The notes below the pieces were generated by a model that was given only the letters and a program-made list of their open reading frames with translations, did not search any database and was not told the origin of the DNA. From DATESN01 sp035270785 (GTDB taxonomy: Bacteria; Bacillota; Clostridia; Lachnospirales; Lachnospiraceae), in the NCBI GenBank assembly GCA_035270785.1, contig DATESN010000042.1:1-27964 (forward strand): a DNA stretch of 27,964 bases. Direction: 5' to 3'. Positions 1 to 8,269 of this stretch are shown piece by piece (within the stretch, counting starts at the first letter, position 1; every line of letters begins with the position of its first letter). The translations under genes were made by a program, and so were the position numbers.

Positions 1-15
1 AAGAGGAGGGGCAGC

Positions 16-1044
16 ATGAAGTTAAGTATCATCGTACCAGTATACAATATGGAAGCAGATGGAAAACTGAATTATTGCTTAGATTCCCTTTTAATGCAGA
101 CCATAAGTGACTATGAGATTATTGGGGTGGATGATTGCTCCACGGATAACTCCTTGGATATTTTAAAAGACTATGAGAAGAAATATCCAGATAGGGTTAT
201 TGCCATACATTCATCAGTTAATAAAAAACAGGGAGGCGCAAGAAATATAGGGATAAAAAGAGCGCGAGGTGAATGGATAGGATTTGTGGATAGTGATGAT
301 TGGATTGCCCCTACGATGTACGAAGAATTGCTAACAAAGGCACAAGAAACAGGTGCGGATGTGGTTGGATGTGACTATAATCTGGTAACTTCACACACTA
401 TGGAAGTGGGAAAGATGATTGCTAATAATTCCATGGATCAAACGGGAGTTTTAGAGGAAGAAAAGCACAAAAAATTATTGATGCGACCTGGCAGTATGGT
501 AATCAAAGTATATAAGAGTAGTGTTATTAGGGAACATAACTTATGCTTTCCAGAACATATCTTTTATGAGGATAATTGTGCAGGTCCTATTTGGATGTTA
601 CATTTCAATCACTTTGAAAAAGTAGAAAAACCACTTTACTATTATTATCAGTTTGAAGATTCCACAGTACATCATATTAGTGTAAAAAAGTGTGAAGATC
701 GAATGACAGCAGGACAATTGTTAGTGGATTGGTGCAAACAATCAGGATATTCCAAGACATATTACAAAGAATTAGAGTTTCGATTTTGTGAGCTTTATTA
801 CGTCAATACCCTTTTTACCTATGTGATCGGCATGAAACATCCGAAGCTCTCTTTTTTAAGAAGGCTGGCACAAGGTATGAAAAGGGAATTTCCTGACTTT
901 CAAGAAAATGCATATTATCTTGCAACCTTTGATGAAGAACAAAAAAGATTGATTGGATATCATATGAAGTCCAGCTTGTATTTTATTATGTATTATAAAG
1001 CATTAACAACCTATCGGAAGTATAAGAAAAGAATTTCCGGATAA
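16..1044 (+). CDS. Family 2 glycosyltransferase (GT-A fold)
   Basis: Likely transfers a sugar from a nucleotide-sugar donor during surface glycan or flagellin glycan assembly; donor and acceptor cannot be told. The 342-residue protein opens with the classic GT2 beta strand (SIIVPVYN, residues 4-11), followed by VDD (38-40) and the metal/nucleotide-binding DSDD (92-95, in FVDSDDW), with an ARN-type motif at about 75-77. The C-terminal third (about 190-340) is basic and Tyr-rich with no clear membrane spans, so the enzyme is probably cytosolic or peripheral. A strong AGGAGGGG ribosome site lies just before the ATG. The gene is complete although it begins near the window edge; its promoter is outside. 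It is followed at once by a bidirectional terminator. Family call is firm, specificity unknown. Confidence 0.9.
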   Translation: MKLSIIVPVYNMEADGKLNYCLDSLLMQTISDYEIIGVDDCSTDNSLDILKDYEKKYPDRVIAIHSSVNKKQGGARNIGIKRARGEWIGFVDSDDWIAPTMYEELLTKAQETGADVVGCDYNLVTSHTMEVGKMIANNSMDQTGVLEEEKHKKLLMRPGSMVIKVYKSSVIREHNLCFPEHIFYEDNCAGPIWMLHFNHFEKVEKPLYYYYQFEDSTVHHISVKKCEDRMTAGQLLVDWCKQSGYSKTYYKELEFRFCELYYVNTLFTYVIGMKHPKLSFLRRLAQGMKREFPDFQENAYYLATFDEEQKRLIGYHMKSSLYFIMYYKALTTYRKYKKRISG

Positions 1045-1090
1045 AAAGAGTGGCTAGATAAGCAGAGTGGCGAGATAAGCCACTCTTTTT
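1043..1090. terminator. Bidirectional intrinsic terminator with three arms
   Basis: Lies between the convergent stop codons of the GT2 gene (stop at 1042-1044) and the acylation operon (stop at 1102). Forward: AGAGTGGC (1064-1071), 7-base loop, GCCACTCT (1079-1086), then TTTTATTTTA. A second copy of the left arm (1047-1054), preceded by AAAAA, can pair with the same right arm, so the leftward transcript also gets a hairpin followed by a U run. Confidence 0.85.
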
Positions 1091-1101
1091 ATTTTACGGT
1101 T

Positions 1102-2487
1102 TTATCTTACAGCGATGAAACCTTGATCACTATCAAATCCTACCGTATCGATTACCGTTTCTAAAAAATTATCATAAACTAGCATATTAATTCCATTTGT
1201 AACATGATTGGAATAGGCTTGATTATAAAATATGGAAGTCATAGAACATAAAGCTCCAGATTCATCTACGTAAGGCTCTCCAATAATGGACAAGTCATCA
1301 GAATAAATCTGCATAAAATGACTAAATGCTTCTGGTCCAGAGGCAGAGTAGAGTTTTTCATGATTCTTGCGAACAAGTACGCCGTAATCATCGCCCCCAT
1401 AAGTTCCTGATGAAGCCATAACAATCGTATAGTCACCAAGCTCTAGAGCATCGCAATATTTTTTATAATCAGTAATGGTTGGAAGAAGCTTACTATTTAT
1501 TAATTTGTGAGCATCGGCAACTTTATCTTCCCAATAAGCATAAAGAGGATCGATTCTACGATCGGGTAGAGAAAAAGTAGTAAGTAACCAATTTCCAAGA
1601 TAGTGACTGGCTTTATTTGCGCCATAAATATTTAAATGTAAAACATCTGCAAAATCACTACAAACTAGATCCATCTGGGAGTAAATGGTAGAGCTATTAA
1701 AATTAAGATAGGAAACGCTATGTTTATTGGCCCATTCCTTTACGGCAGCGGTAAGAGGTGCAACGGATTCATCGGAGTAGGAAGGATAATCAACGAGCAC
1801 TAACGCACAATGATTTGTTTTCGTGAGTTCATATATGAGATCTAAATAATAAAGTTCTTCTTCTCCTATTTCACCAGCGGCTACGTTATAAACATCGGGT
1901 AATTCACCATTTGGATTACCGGAATACGTAAGAACGCCAGAACCTAGATTGTAATGATTATTTGTTACAACAAAGTCTGCTTTGGATAGTTCCTTCCAAC
2001 GTGTGTGATAGCGAAGCAAAGGTAGAAAATAGGCTGTATCTTCTTGCATAACAGAATCATACATTTTATATCGCAGGCTCAAATCATCAATGGTAGGAAG
2101 AGAATAGAGCATGTTGGAGCTAACTTGAAAATCACCAGGGCGTTCCATACTTTCGTAATCAAGAATTAATACCTTAGGAGTTTGATATTTAAAAATATCC
2201 ATCAAAGAATAATAAGTAATACCAATATATTGAGCCATAGCGCTAAAGTTATAGGACGCAATCCCATATTCATCCCATAGAAGGGATGGATTAACTGCGT
2301 AAAAGCTTTGACTTGTTCCAGCAAAGATCACATCGCATCCATCGGCTAAGGAGGAACCGGTAGAATCATATTTGATGGCATTCGTTTGTAAAGTACGATT
2401 GCAATATAATAATATGGAAAATAATAGAATTAGGAAAAGTATCATTTTAAATGCCTGTTGCAAAGCTTTTTTCTTTGTTAATATCAT
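1102..2487 (-). CDS. SGNH/DltD-like membrane-anchored O-acylation partner protein
   Basis: Probably works outside the membrane, moving or handling acyl groups supplied by the MBOAT protein encoded just upstream, as DltD, AlgX or AlgJ proteins do with their MBOAT partners. The 461-residue product has a basic N-terminus and one membrane span (about 13-28). It then shows an SGNH-like block I, FAGTSQS (55-61; candidate nucleophile Ser59), and a distal D-x-x-H pair in DVLHLN (Asp281, His284), as expected for this fold. It is the last gene of a leftward operon, 26 bases after the MBOAT stop, with an AGAGGT ribosome site. What is acylated is unknown; a wall polymer or exported polysaccharide is the natural guess. 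It could be a structural partner rather than a hydrolase/transferase. Confidence 0.75.
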   Translation of the reverse strand: MILTKKKALQQAFKMILFLILLFSILLYCNRTLQTNAIKYDSTGSSLADGCDVIFAGTSQSFYAVNPSLLWDEYGIASYNFSAMAQYIGITYYSLMDIFKYQTPKVLILDYESMERPGDFQVSSNMLYSLPTIDDLSLRYKMYDSVMQEDTAYFLPLLRYHTRWKELSKADFVVTNNHYNLGSGVLTYSGNPNGELPDVYNVAAGEIGEEELYYLDLIYELTKTNHCALVLVDYPSYSDESVAPLTAAVKEWANKHSVSYLNFNSSTIYSQMDLVCSDFADVLHLNIYGANKASHYLGNWLLTTFSLPDRRIDPLYAYWEDKVADAHKLINSKLLPTITDYKKYCDALELGDYTIVMASSGTYGGDDYGVLVRKNHEKLYSASGPEAFSHFMQIYSDDLSIIGEPYVDESGALCSMTSIFYNQAYSNHVTNGINMLVYDNFLETVIDTVGFDSDQGFIAVR

Positions 2488-2513
2488 AGTAAAGTTACCT
2501 CTTTTAACATGGA

Positions 2514-4016
2514 TTAGAATTGAAAGTAAAGAAACTTGATGGAATTAACATCAATGCCATATACTCCAAATATAATAATACCTAATAAAAGTCCGAAAAT
2601 AACGGCCCAACGAAACCAAAGGCATTGGCCACTTAAGAAAACATCAATTGGTTGTTTTAATAAATATCTTACAAGGCTAACAAGTAATAAGATTACCATG
2701 GAACCAAGTAATATATTATATTCCATCCAATCAAGACCTAAGGAGTACATAGATTTATCAAATAAAGTCCAAAGATCAAATCGAGTAAAGATGCGGTAGA
2801 TATAGCGACATGCATCTGTAATGCTTTTAGAACGGAAAAAAATCCAAGCAAAATCTACCAGTGCAAAGGTCACTAAAATTTGTCCCAATCGATAACTAAA
2901 ACTTTCCGTTTTAGTATGAAAGATTTCATTCATTTTTGTTTTTGTAGGACGAAGTTTTCCCCCTACAATTTGATACAATCCATGTAGAGCGCCCCAAACA
3001 AGATAAGTCCAATTGGCTCCGTGCCATAAACCACTTACGATAAAAGTAATCATGAGGTTACGGTATTTTTTTAACTTCGAGCAACGGCTTCCCCCAAGTG
3101 GAAAGTAGAGGTAATCTCGAAACCAAGTACTCAGGGAGATATGCCATCTTCGCCAGAAGTCTTGAATACTCGTGGCAAAATAAGGGGTATCAAAGTTTTC
3201 CATTAATGTAAAGCCCATTACCTTAGCAGCACCTATGGCGATCGCGGAATAACTTGCGAAGTCGCAATAAAGCTGAATGGCAAAACCAACAGCACCAACA
3301 AGTAACGGAATCGTGCCATACATATAATAATTATCAAATACGGTATCCACAAGAATGCCAACACGATCCGCAATCACCATCTTTTGAAAGTATCCCCAAA
3401 GCATGAGCACGAAGCCGCCAGTGATACGTTCATAATTCCATAACTTCTTGGTTGCGGTCTCATTAATTTGAGAGATGATGGTTCCGGAACGCTCAATAGG
3501 ACCAGCAATGAGCTGTGGAAAAAAAGATACATAAAGTGCATATTTAAATGGATTTTTCTCAGCGTTATTTTTACCACGGTATACATCCATAATATAGCTA
3601 AGAGCCTGAAATGTATAAAAGGAAATACCCACAGGTAAAATAATTGAAAAAGGATTGGAAATCACAGATAGATGGAAATGATGAAGAAGATCATTGACAT
3701 TCTCTAATAAAAAATTAAAGTATTTAAAGAATGTCAGAATACCAATATTAGTGATAAAGCAAAACGCTACGATGAGCTTTTTTACAGATGTAACATGATC
3801 CTTCTGGGAATGGTTGGCTTTTTCTAATAACAACCCACTGATATATGTAATTAAAGTGGACAGTAAAAGCAGAATCACATAGCGAGGGTTCCAGCACATG
3901 TAAAAATAATAGCTAGCAATTAATAGCCAAAGGTAACGTACCTTTTTAGGTATTATTAAATAAATGAACACCACAATTGGAAAAAAGATTAAAAAGCTAA
4001 ATGAATTAAATAACAT
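2514..4016 (-). CDS. MBOAT-family membrane O-acyltransferase (AlgI/DltB-like)
   Basis: Polytopic enzyme that takes acyl groups from cytosolic acyl-CoA or a carrier and passes them across the membrane for O-acylation of a surface polymer. Motifs are typical: DFWRRWHIS (about 286-294), the FRDYLYFPLGGS stretch (about 299-310), and SGLWHGANW with the expected catalytic His at about 332; a second His sits in GALHG (about 345). The length of 500 residues is normal for AlgI-like proteins. I chose the ATG at 4016 over the in-frame GTG at 4025, because a GGAG at 4025-4028 is spaced 8 bases from this ATG and overlaps the GTG. It stands between an acyltransferase-3 gene and the SGNH-like gene, a standard O-acetylation arrangement. 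Confidence 0.92.
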   Translation of the reverse strand: MLFNSFSFLIFFPIVVFIYLIIPKKVRYLWLLIASYYFYMCWNPRYVILLLLSTLITYISGLLLEKANHSQKDHVTSVKKLIVAFCFITNIGILTFFKYFNFLLENVNDLLHHFHLSVISNPFSIILPVGISFYTFQALSYIMDVYRGKNNAEKNPFKYALYVSFFPQLIAGPIERSGTIISQINETATKKLWNYERITGGFVLMLWGYFQKMVIADRVGILVDTVFDNYYMYGTIPLLVGAVGFAIQLYCDFASYSAIAIGAAKVMGFTLMENFDTPYFATSIQDFWRRWHISLSTWFRDYLYFPLGGSRCSKLKKYRNLMITFIVSGLWHGANWTYLVWGALHGLYQIVGGKLRPTKTKMNEIFHTKTESFSYRLGQILVTFALVDFAWIFFRSKSITDACRYIYRIFTRFDLWTLFDKSMYSLGLDWMEYNILLGSMVILLLVSLVRYLLKQPIDVFLSGQCLWFRWAVIFGLLLGIIIFGVYGIDVNSIKFLYFQF

Positions 4017-4071
4017 AATGTGCACTCCATAAGTTTTTTGGTTTTTATAATTAAAGTTTGAATAATTAAAT

Positions 4072-5142
4072 CTAGATTAAATATTTACCGATATAAGGGA
4101 TTTTTTGAATAATGAAAACGGGTATCGCACTTAACACAAATACTACAGCTACAAGGATGGGAATGGAAACTAAGGGCGATAGGAACAATGTGTGGACTCC
4201 CATTTTATCCAGAAAGCGCAAAATGAGCGGATGTATTAAATAGATTCCAAAAGTAAGGGATACTATCGTTGTTAGTAAAGGCCCTGAACTTTGTCGGTAT
4301 TTTCTCTGATTGATCATTTTTATCATCAGGAAGACACTGAAAGAAGGGAAAAACAAATTGGCAGTCAAGGGGCTATTTATAATAGTAGAGGCAGAGCCGA
4401 TGCGAATAGCATCTTGTCCACATACAATAACGGTTGTTATATATCCCAATAATCCGAAACTCATAAGGAGTATTAGCTTTTTATTTGACACGTTATCCAC
4501 AAAAGAATGTAAATAATGCCCCAACACATAATACCCTATAAATCCAGTAAGCATTGTATAAGGAATACGATTATATAAGCTTTCCACAATTGTCTTATAT
4601 GGAAAAGGAAAAAGCAGAAGTGTTGGCATAAAAAATCCAATGAAAAAAGATAATATTAAAAAATAAAGACATATTTTCTTGGTTGAAAAGGCAGCACGTA
4701 ATATAGGGGTAATCATATAGAGTCCAAGGAGCATGGGGATGAACCACAAATGATAAATGCCTCTACCAAGAAGAGCGTTTAGTATAATAAGATCCTTCAC
4801 GGATTCATAGGAAACAGGAGTGCCAATATCAATAAAGTTTACCACGTTGTACAATAATAGCCATATAAAATAAACAAGCATCAAAGGAAAGATCTTGTTG
4901 CAATATAAGTCTTTCATAGATAATGAATAATCCTTATTTAAAAGGAGTGCTCCACTGATCATAACAAAAAGGGGGACACCAATAGATCCCAAACAATCGT
5001 AAGCATTCATTATCTGCCAAGACAACGAATTAACGTCAGTAGTGACCCAGTTAAGAGCCGAAACATGAACGGTTATAATAAGAATACAAGCAATGAGACG
5101 AAGTAGGTCAAGATAGGCATTTCTCACTTTGATTTTAGGCAT
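4072..5142 (-). CDS. Acyltransferase-3 family membrane protein (OatA/WecH-like)
   Basis: Integral membrane acyltransferase (Acyl_transf_3) that would O-acetylate a sugar at the membrane using acyl-CoA. The 356-residue protein has about ten hydrophobic segments. Its first span holds the family signature YLDLLRLIACILIITVHVS, with the conserved His at 26; VPLFVMISGALLL follows near 56-68. The C-terminus is a basic stub (IIQKIPYIGKYLI) with no SGNH domain, so this is the short form. It is the first gene of the leftward operon. An AAGGA ribosome site (5151-5155, minus strand) lies 8 bases before the ATG, and the promoter is in the divergent region. Two further AT3 genes lie at 16508-18551. Acceptor unknown. 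Confidence 0.88.
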   Translation of the reverse strand: MPKIKVRNAYLDLLRLIACILIITVHVSALNWVTTDVNSLSWQIMNAYDCLGSIGVPLFVMISGALLLNKDYSLSMKDLYCNKIFPLMLVYFIWLLLYNVVNFIDIGTPVSYESVKDLIILNALLGRGIYHLWFIPMLLGLYMITPILRAAFSTKKICLYFLILSFFIGFFMPTLLLFPFPYKTIVESLYNRIPYTMLTGFIGYYVLGHYLHSFVDNVSNKKLILLMSFGLLGYITTVIVCGQDAIRIGSASTIINSPLTANLFFPSFSVFLMIKMINQRKYRQSSGPLLTTIVSLTFGIYLIHPLILRFLDKMGVHTLFLSPLVSIPILVAVVFVLSAIPVFIIQKIPYIGKYLI

Positions 5143-5179
5143 CGTTCTGATCCTTTCCTAGAGGTAATAATACGTCAAT

Positions 5180-5208
5180 ATTGTAGCATAATTATAGGGA
5201 AGATGCTA
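5180..5208 (-). promoter_or_regulatory. Candidate leftward extended -10 promoter for the acylation operon
   Basis: Read on the minus strand, an extended -10 TGCTACAAT occupies 5188-5180. A weak -35 (TAGCAT, 5208-5203) lies 17 bases upstream. It overlaps the rightward promoter completely: each promoter's -35 position overlaps the other's -10. Confidence 0.4.
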
Positions 5209-5212
5209 TAAT
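5184..5212 (+). promoter_or_regulatory. Candidate rightward extended -10 promoter for the DUF6020-like gene
   Basis: TGCTATAAT at 5204-5212 is a perfect extended -10. The -35 position 17 bases upstream holds TAGCAT (5184-5189), a poor match, so the promoter would lean on the TGn extension. The same bases form two nested inverted repeats: TAGCAT/ATGCTA, and ATTATAG (5191-5197)/CTATAAT (5206-5212). They could also be an operator. Confidence 0.5.
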
Positions 5213-5290
5213 TACTTGGCAAACATATGGGGATATGAAAACAAAATAAATCGAATAACGATTCATGGGGGTAGATGCAAAGGTATGGAA

Positions 5291-7111
5291 ATGGGGTACA
5301 AGACAAAAAAAACAGGTAAAGAGCCAGGTGACAAACCAGGTAAAAAGTGGGATGTCACAGGAAGATTACTTGTAGAAAGTTTCTTATCAACATGGGCGTT
5401 CTTAAGAATCGCATCCATGGAAACTTCTAATTTCTTATTAGTTGTTATTTTTTTATTATGCGTTACTTTTTATAAAAAAGTAGCGGAATTAGATGATATA
5501 AGAAAGGATGGATCAAAATCAAAGTATTATGTATCTTATTTGATCAGCGTTATCTTTACCGTATTCTATATCATTGGTAATTTTGATTTGATTTGTAAGG
5601 ACCTTCGAAATGGGCTTTTTCTTGTTTCAATGACTACCATCGTTACAACGGGATTATTAATTTTATTCTATAAAACGATTCTTTTCTTTTTACTAATATC
5701 AAGGAACCCTTCGGTAATTGCAGAAAAGGATGGATATAATGGCGTGTTACTAAAACACTTGCCAGTAATCAGCTTTTTTGTGTGTTTATTAGGTTGGTTG
5801 CCTTATTTTCTAATGAATTATCCCGGGGTCATGACACCTGATAGTATTTCCCAATATGCACAAATTATTGGAGCTTATAGTCAAAGTAATCATCATCCGT
5901 GGATTCACACCCAATTATTGAAGCTTTTTTACAAGATTGGCCTTTTATTTACAGACAATCACAATATTGCAATTTCTTTTTACACCATATTTCAAATGTG
6001 TTTTATGGCTCTGGGTATTGCTTATTTAATAGCAACTTTAAAAAAGTTTCGCATTAAGAAATGGATTCTTTTTATAACAATTGCTTTTTATTCGTTGCTT
6101 CCTTATGAAGGAATGTATGTGGTAACCATTTGGAAAGATATTATATTTGCAGGGGGAGTTCTTATTTACGCCTGCTCATTACTTTGTCTGCTTAGTAGTG
6201 ACAAGTTTAGGATAAAAGATAGTATCATCTTTTTCTTGTCAGGAATTATCATGTGCCTGTTTCGAACAAATGGATGGTATGTATTTGTGCTTATGATACC
6301 CTTTATCATGGTTATCTTTCGTAGAAATTGGAAGGTAGTGGCAGGGATACAGATAATAACAATTGTTATTGTTCTACTAATTAGTGGACCCATCATGACC
6401 CATTTCAAAGTGGAACAACCTGATTTAATTGAGTCTCTATCGATTCCATCCCAACAAATAGCAAGGGTTATTTATGATGGAAAAGAAATCACCAAGGAGC
6501 AACATGATTATCTAAATAGTATATTAGATATTAATAAAGTGAAAGTATACTACAACCCATATAATTCCGGTGGTTTTAAACGCCTTGTAAGAGAAGGAAA
6601 TCAACAATTCTTACAAGATCATTTTAATGAGTTTTTATCGATGTGGGTGAAGATGGGAATCGCTCATCCAAAAGAATATTTAATTGCTTACAGGGATCAG
6701 ACAATGGGCTATTGGTCTCCATTTACGGATACAACAATTGGCATGAATGAAGGAATTATAGAGAACGAATTTGGACTTGCTTCAACGAACTTCATTCAAA
6801 GTAAAGGAGTAAGCAAAGGCAAGGAAATTTTATTCAAGCTCCAAGATTTTGTACCTCTGTATGGGATTCTTTGGAGTTCTGGTGCTCTTTTGTGGTGTAC
6901 GATTGTATTCATGGGAATCCTGTTTATAAACGGTAAAAGACGCTATTTGCTAATATACTTACCTAATATTGGGCTCTTTTTAACATTAATGGTTGCCACA
7001 CCCTTATCTAGAGAATTCCGATATGCCTATGCTTTGGCATTTTGTTTTCCTTTGTACGCTATAGTGGCATTTTTTAAACGCGATGAAGATTTAAAACATA
7101 GTGAATCATAA
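5291..7111 (+). CDS. DUF6020-like polytopic membrane protein, probable GT-C-fold enzyme
   Basis: A 606-residue multi-span protein resembling DUF6020, a family common in Lachnospiraceae glycan loci and without an assigned reaction. After a lysine-rich cytosolic N-terminus and several spans, the first long outer loop carries PGVMTPDSISQY (Asp at about 184), followed by HHPWIHTQLL. That acidic-loop plus His-Pro arrangement is reminiscent of lipid-linked-sugar-dependent GT-C transferases. A soluble loop near 390-500 separates the last spans. An open frame extends back to a TTG at 5216, but there the TTG abuts the promoter. I prefer ATG 5291, with AAAGG at 5279-5283 spaced 7 bases away; ATG 5285 is the alternative. 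It stands alone between two promoters. Function is inference only. Confidence 0.7.
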   Translation: MGYKTKKTGKEPGDKPGKKWDVTGRLLVESFLSTWAFLRIASMETSNFLLVVIFLLCVTFYKKVAELDDIRKDGSKSKYYVSYLISVIFTVFYIIGNFDLICKDLRNGLFLVSMTTIVTTGLLILFYKTILFFLLISRNPSVIAEKDGYNGVLLKHLPVISFFVCLLGWLPYFLMNYPGVMTPDSISQYAQIIGAYSQSNHHPWIHTQLLKLFYKIGLLFTDNHNIAISFYTIFQMCFMALGIAYLIATLKKFRIKKWILFITIAFYSLLPYEGMYVVTIWKDIIFAGGVLIYACSLLCLLSSDKFRIKDSIIFFLSGIIMCLFRTNGWYVFVLMIPFIMVIFRRNWKVVAGIQIITIVIVLLISGPIMTHFKVEQPDLIESLSIPSQQIARVIYDGKEITKEQHDYLNSILDINKVKVYYNPYNSGGFKRLVREGNQQFLQDHFNEFLSMWVKMGIAHPKEYLIAYRDQTMGYWSPFTDTTIGMNEGIIENEFGLASTNFIQSKGVSKGKEILFKLQDFVPLYGILWSSGALLWCTIVFMGILFINGKRRYLLIYLPNIGLFLTLMVATPLSREFRYAYALAFCFPLYAIVAFFKRDEDLKHSES

Positions 7112-7145
7112 ATAAATTTCATAACATTTAATTTATCGCTATTAT

Positions 7146-7174
7146 TTGAATATTTGGGAAGAATATGATAAAAT
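7146..7174 (+). promoter_or_regulatory. Promoter of the pse operon
   Basis: TTGAAT (7146-7151), 17-base spacer, TAAAAT (7169-7174) with an upstream TG at the extended -10 position (TGATAAAAT). This is a good housekeeping-type promoter about 70 bases before the pseB start. No sigma-28 or sigma-54 consensus was seen here. All genes from 7247 to the window end point the same way with small gaps or overlaps, so this is probably the main promoter of the array. Confidence 0.65.
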
Positions 7175-7220
7175 GTCCATTGGTGATTTTATTAGTAGTT
7201 ACTAGATATTTTTAAATATA

Positions 7221-7234
7221 CCTGTATTTACAGG
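7221..7234 (+). repeat. Small hairpin touching the pseB ribosome site
   Basis: CCTGTA-TT-TACAGG is a perfect palindrome whose right arm runs into the pseB Shine-Dalgarno (ACAGGAGGAGG). As RNA it gives a 5-bp stem with a 4-base loop. It would cover only the first part of the ribosome site, so an effect on translation is uncertain. Confidence 0.35.
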
Positions 7235-7246
7235 AGGAGGAACATC

Positions 7247-8242
7247 ATGTTAAACAATAAGACTATTTTAATTACCGGAGGAACCGGATCCTTTGGAAAG
7301 TGCTTTACGAAGTTTGTACTGGATCATTACAATCCTAAAAAGATTATTATTTATTCAAGAGATGAATTCAAACAATTTAATATGGCTAATGATTTCAAAC
7401 AATATAGCCAGAATCTACGTTTCTTTATTGGGGATGTAAGAGATAAGGAACGTTTGGAGAGAGCTTTTGAAGGAGTTGATTATGTCATTCATGCAGCAGC
7501 AATGAAACAAGTGCCAGCTTGTGAATACAATCCAAATGAAGCGATTAAAACTAATATAAATGGAGCTCAAAATATTATAGATGCAGCGCTTGATAAGGGC
7601 GTTCAAAAAGTAGTCGCCCTTTCTACAGATAAGGCAGTTAACCCAGTTAACTTATACGGCGGAACCAAGTTAGTGTCCGACAAATTATTTATAGCAGCCA
7701 ATGCTTACTCAGGTCATAAAGACATTAGTTTTTCCATTGTTCGTTATGGAAACGTTGCAGGAAGCCGTGGATCGGTTATTCCGTTTTTTGCCAATATGAT
7801 GAAAAATGGGGACTCTAAACTTCCGATTACAGATTACCGCATGACTCGTTTTTGGATCAGCTTAGAAGAAGGGGTAAAATTAGTTATTAAAGCGTTGGAA
7901 GAAGCAAAAGGTGGTGAAACCTTTATTAGTAAAATTCCTTCCTTTAAGATCACGGATTTGGCCCAAGCGATGGCACCAAATTGTCAGATGCCAGAAGTAG
8001 GAATTCGCGAAGGTGAAAAACTTCATGAAATTATGATTACCGTAGAGGACTCTATGACTACCTATGAATACGATAAGCATTTCATTGTTTATCCACAAAT
8101 GGTTTGGAGTGAGAGCAAAAAGCCAAATCCTACAGGGAAAAAAGTAGAAGAAGGTTTTTCTTATAGTTCAGATAATAATGAACAATGGTTAAGCATCGAT
8201 GAAATAAAAGAATTATTAGGTACCGTTGACTTAGAAAAATAA
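7247..8242 (+). CDS. pseB: UDP-N-acetylglucosamine 4,6-dehydratase (5-inverting), first pseudaminic acid enzyme
   Basis: Converts UDP-GlcNAc to UDP-2-acetamido-2,6-dideoxy-beta-L-arabino-hexos-4-ulose, the first step of CMP-pseudaminic acid synthesis, in the cytosol. Extended short-chain dehydrogenase with the NAD(P) motif TGGTGSFG (10-17), IGDVRD (61-66), and the PseB/FlaA1 catalytic region LSTDKAVNPVNLYGGTK (125-141: Asp128, Lys129, Tyr137, Lys141). The short length (331 residues) with no membrane segments separates it from the large CapD/PglF-type membrane dehydratases. A very strong AGGAGGAGG ribosome site precedes the ATG. PseC follows 27 bases later, which confirms the pathway role. High confidence. 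Confidence 0.95.
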   Translation: MLNNKTILITGGTGSFGKCFTKFVLDHYNPKKIIIYSRDEFKQFNMANDFKQYSQNLRFFIGDVRDKERLERAFEGVDYVIHAAAMKQVPACEYNPNEAIKTNINGAQNIIDAALDKGVQKVVALSTDKAVNPVNLYGGTKLVSDKLFIAANAYSGHKDISFSIVRYGNVAGSRGSVIPFFANMMKNGDSKLPITDYRMTRFWISLEEGVKLVIKALEEAKGGETFISKIPSFKITDLAQAMAPNCQMPEVGIREGEKLHEIMITVEDSMTTYEYDKHFIVYPQMVWSESKKPNPTGKKVEEGFSYSSDNNEQWLSIDEIKELLGTVDLEK

Positions 8243-8269
8243 GTATGGAAGGCCAAAGGATAGGATGAT

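Noticed and set aside
2536..2799. Rightward open frame of 87 codons inside the MBOAT gene
   Set aside because: Lies wholly antisense to a well-conserved MBOAT C-terminus, has no ribosome site and no recognisable protein features.
5216..5290. TTG start 25 codons upstream for the DUF6020-like gene
   Set aside because: The TTG lies 3 bases after the -10 (5207-5212), so it would be at or before the transcript start, and it has no ribosome site; ATG 5291 fits better.
7112..7145. Terminator after the DUF6020-like gene
   Set aside because: Only weak AT-rich pairing and no GC stem followed by a U run.
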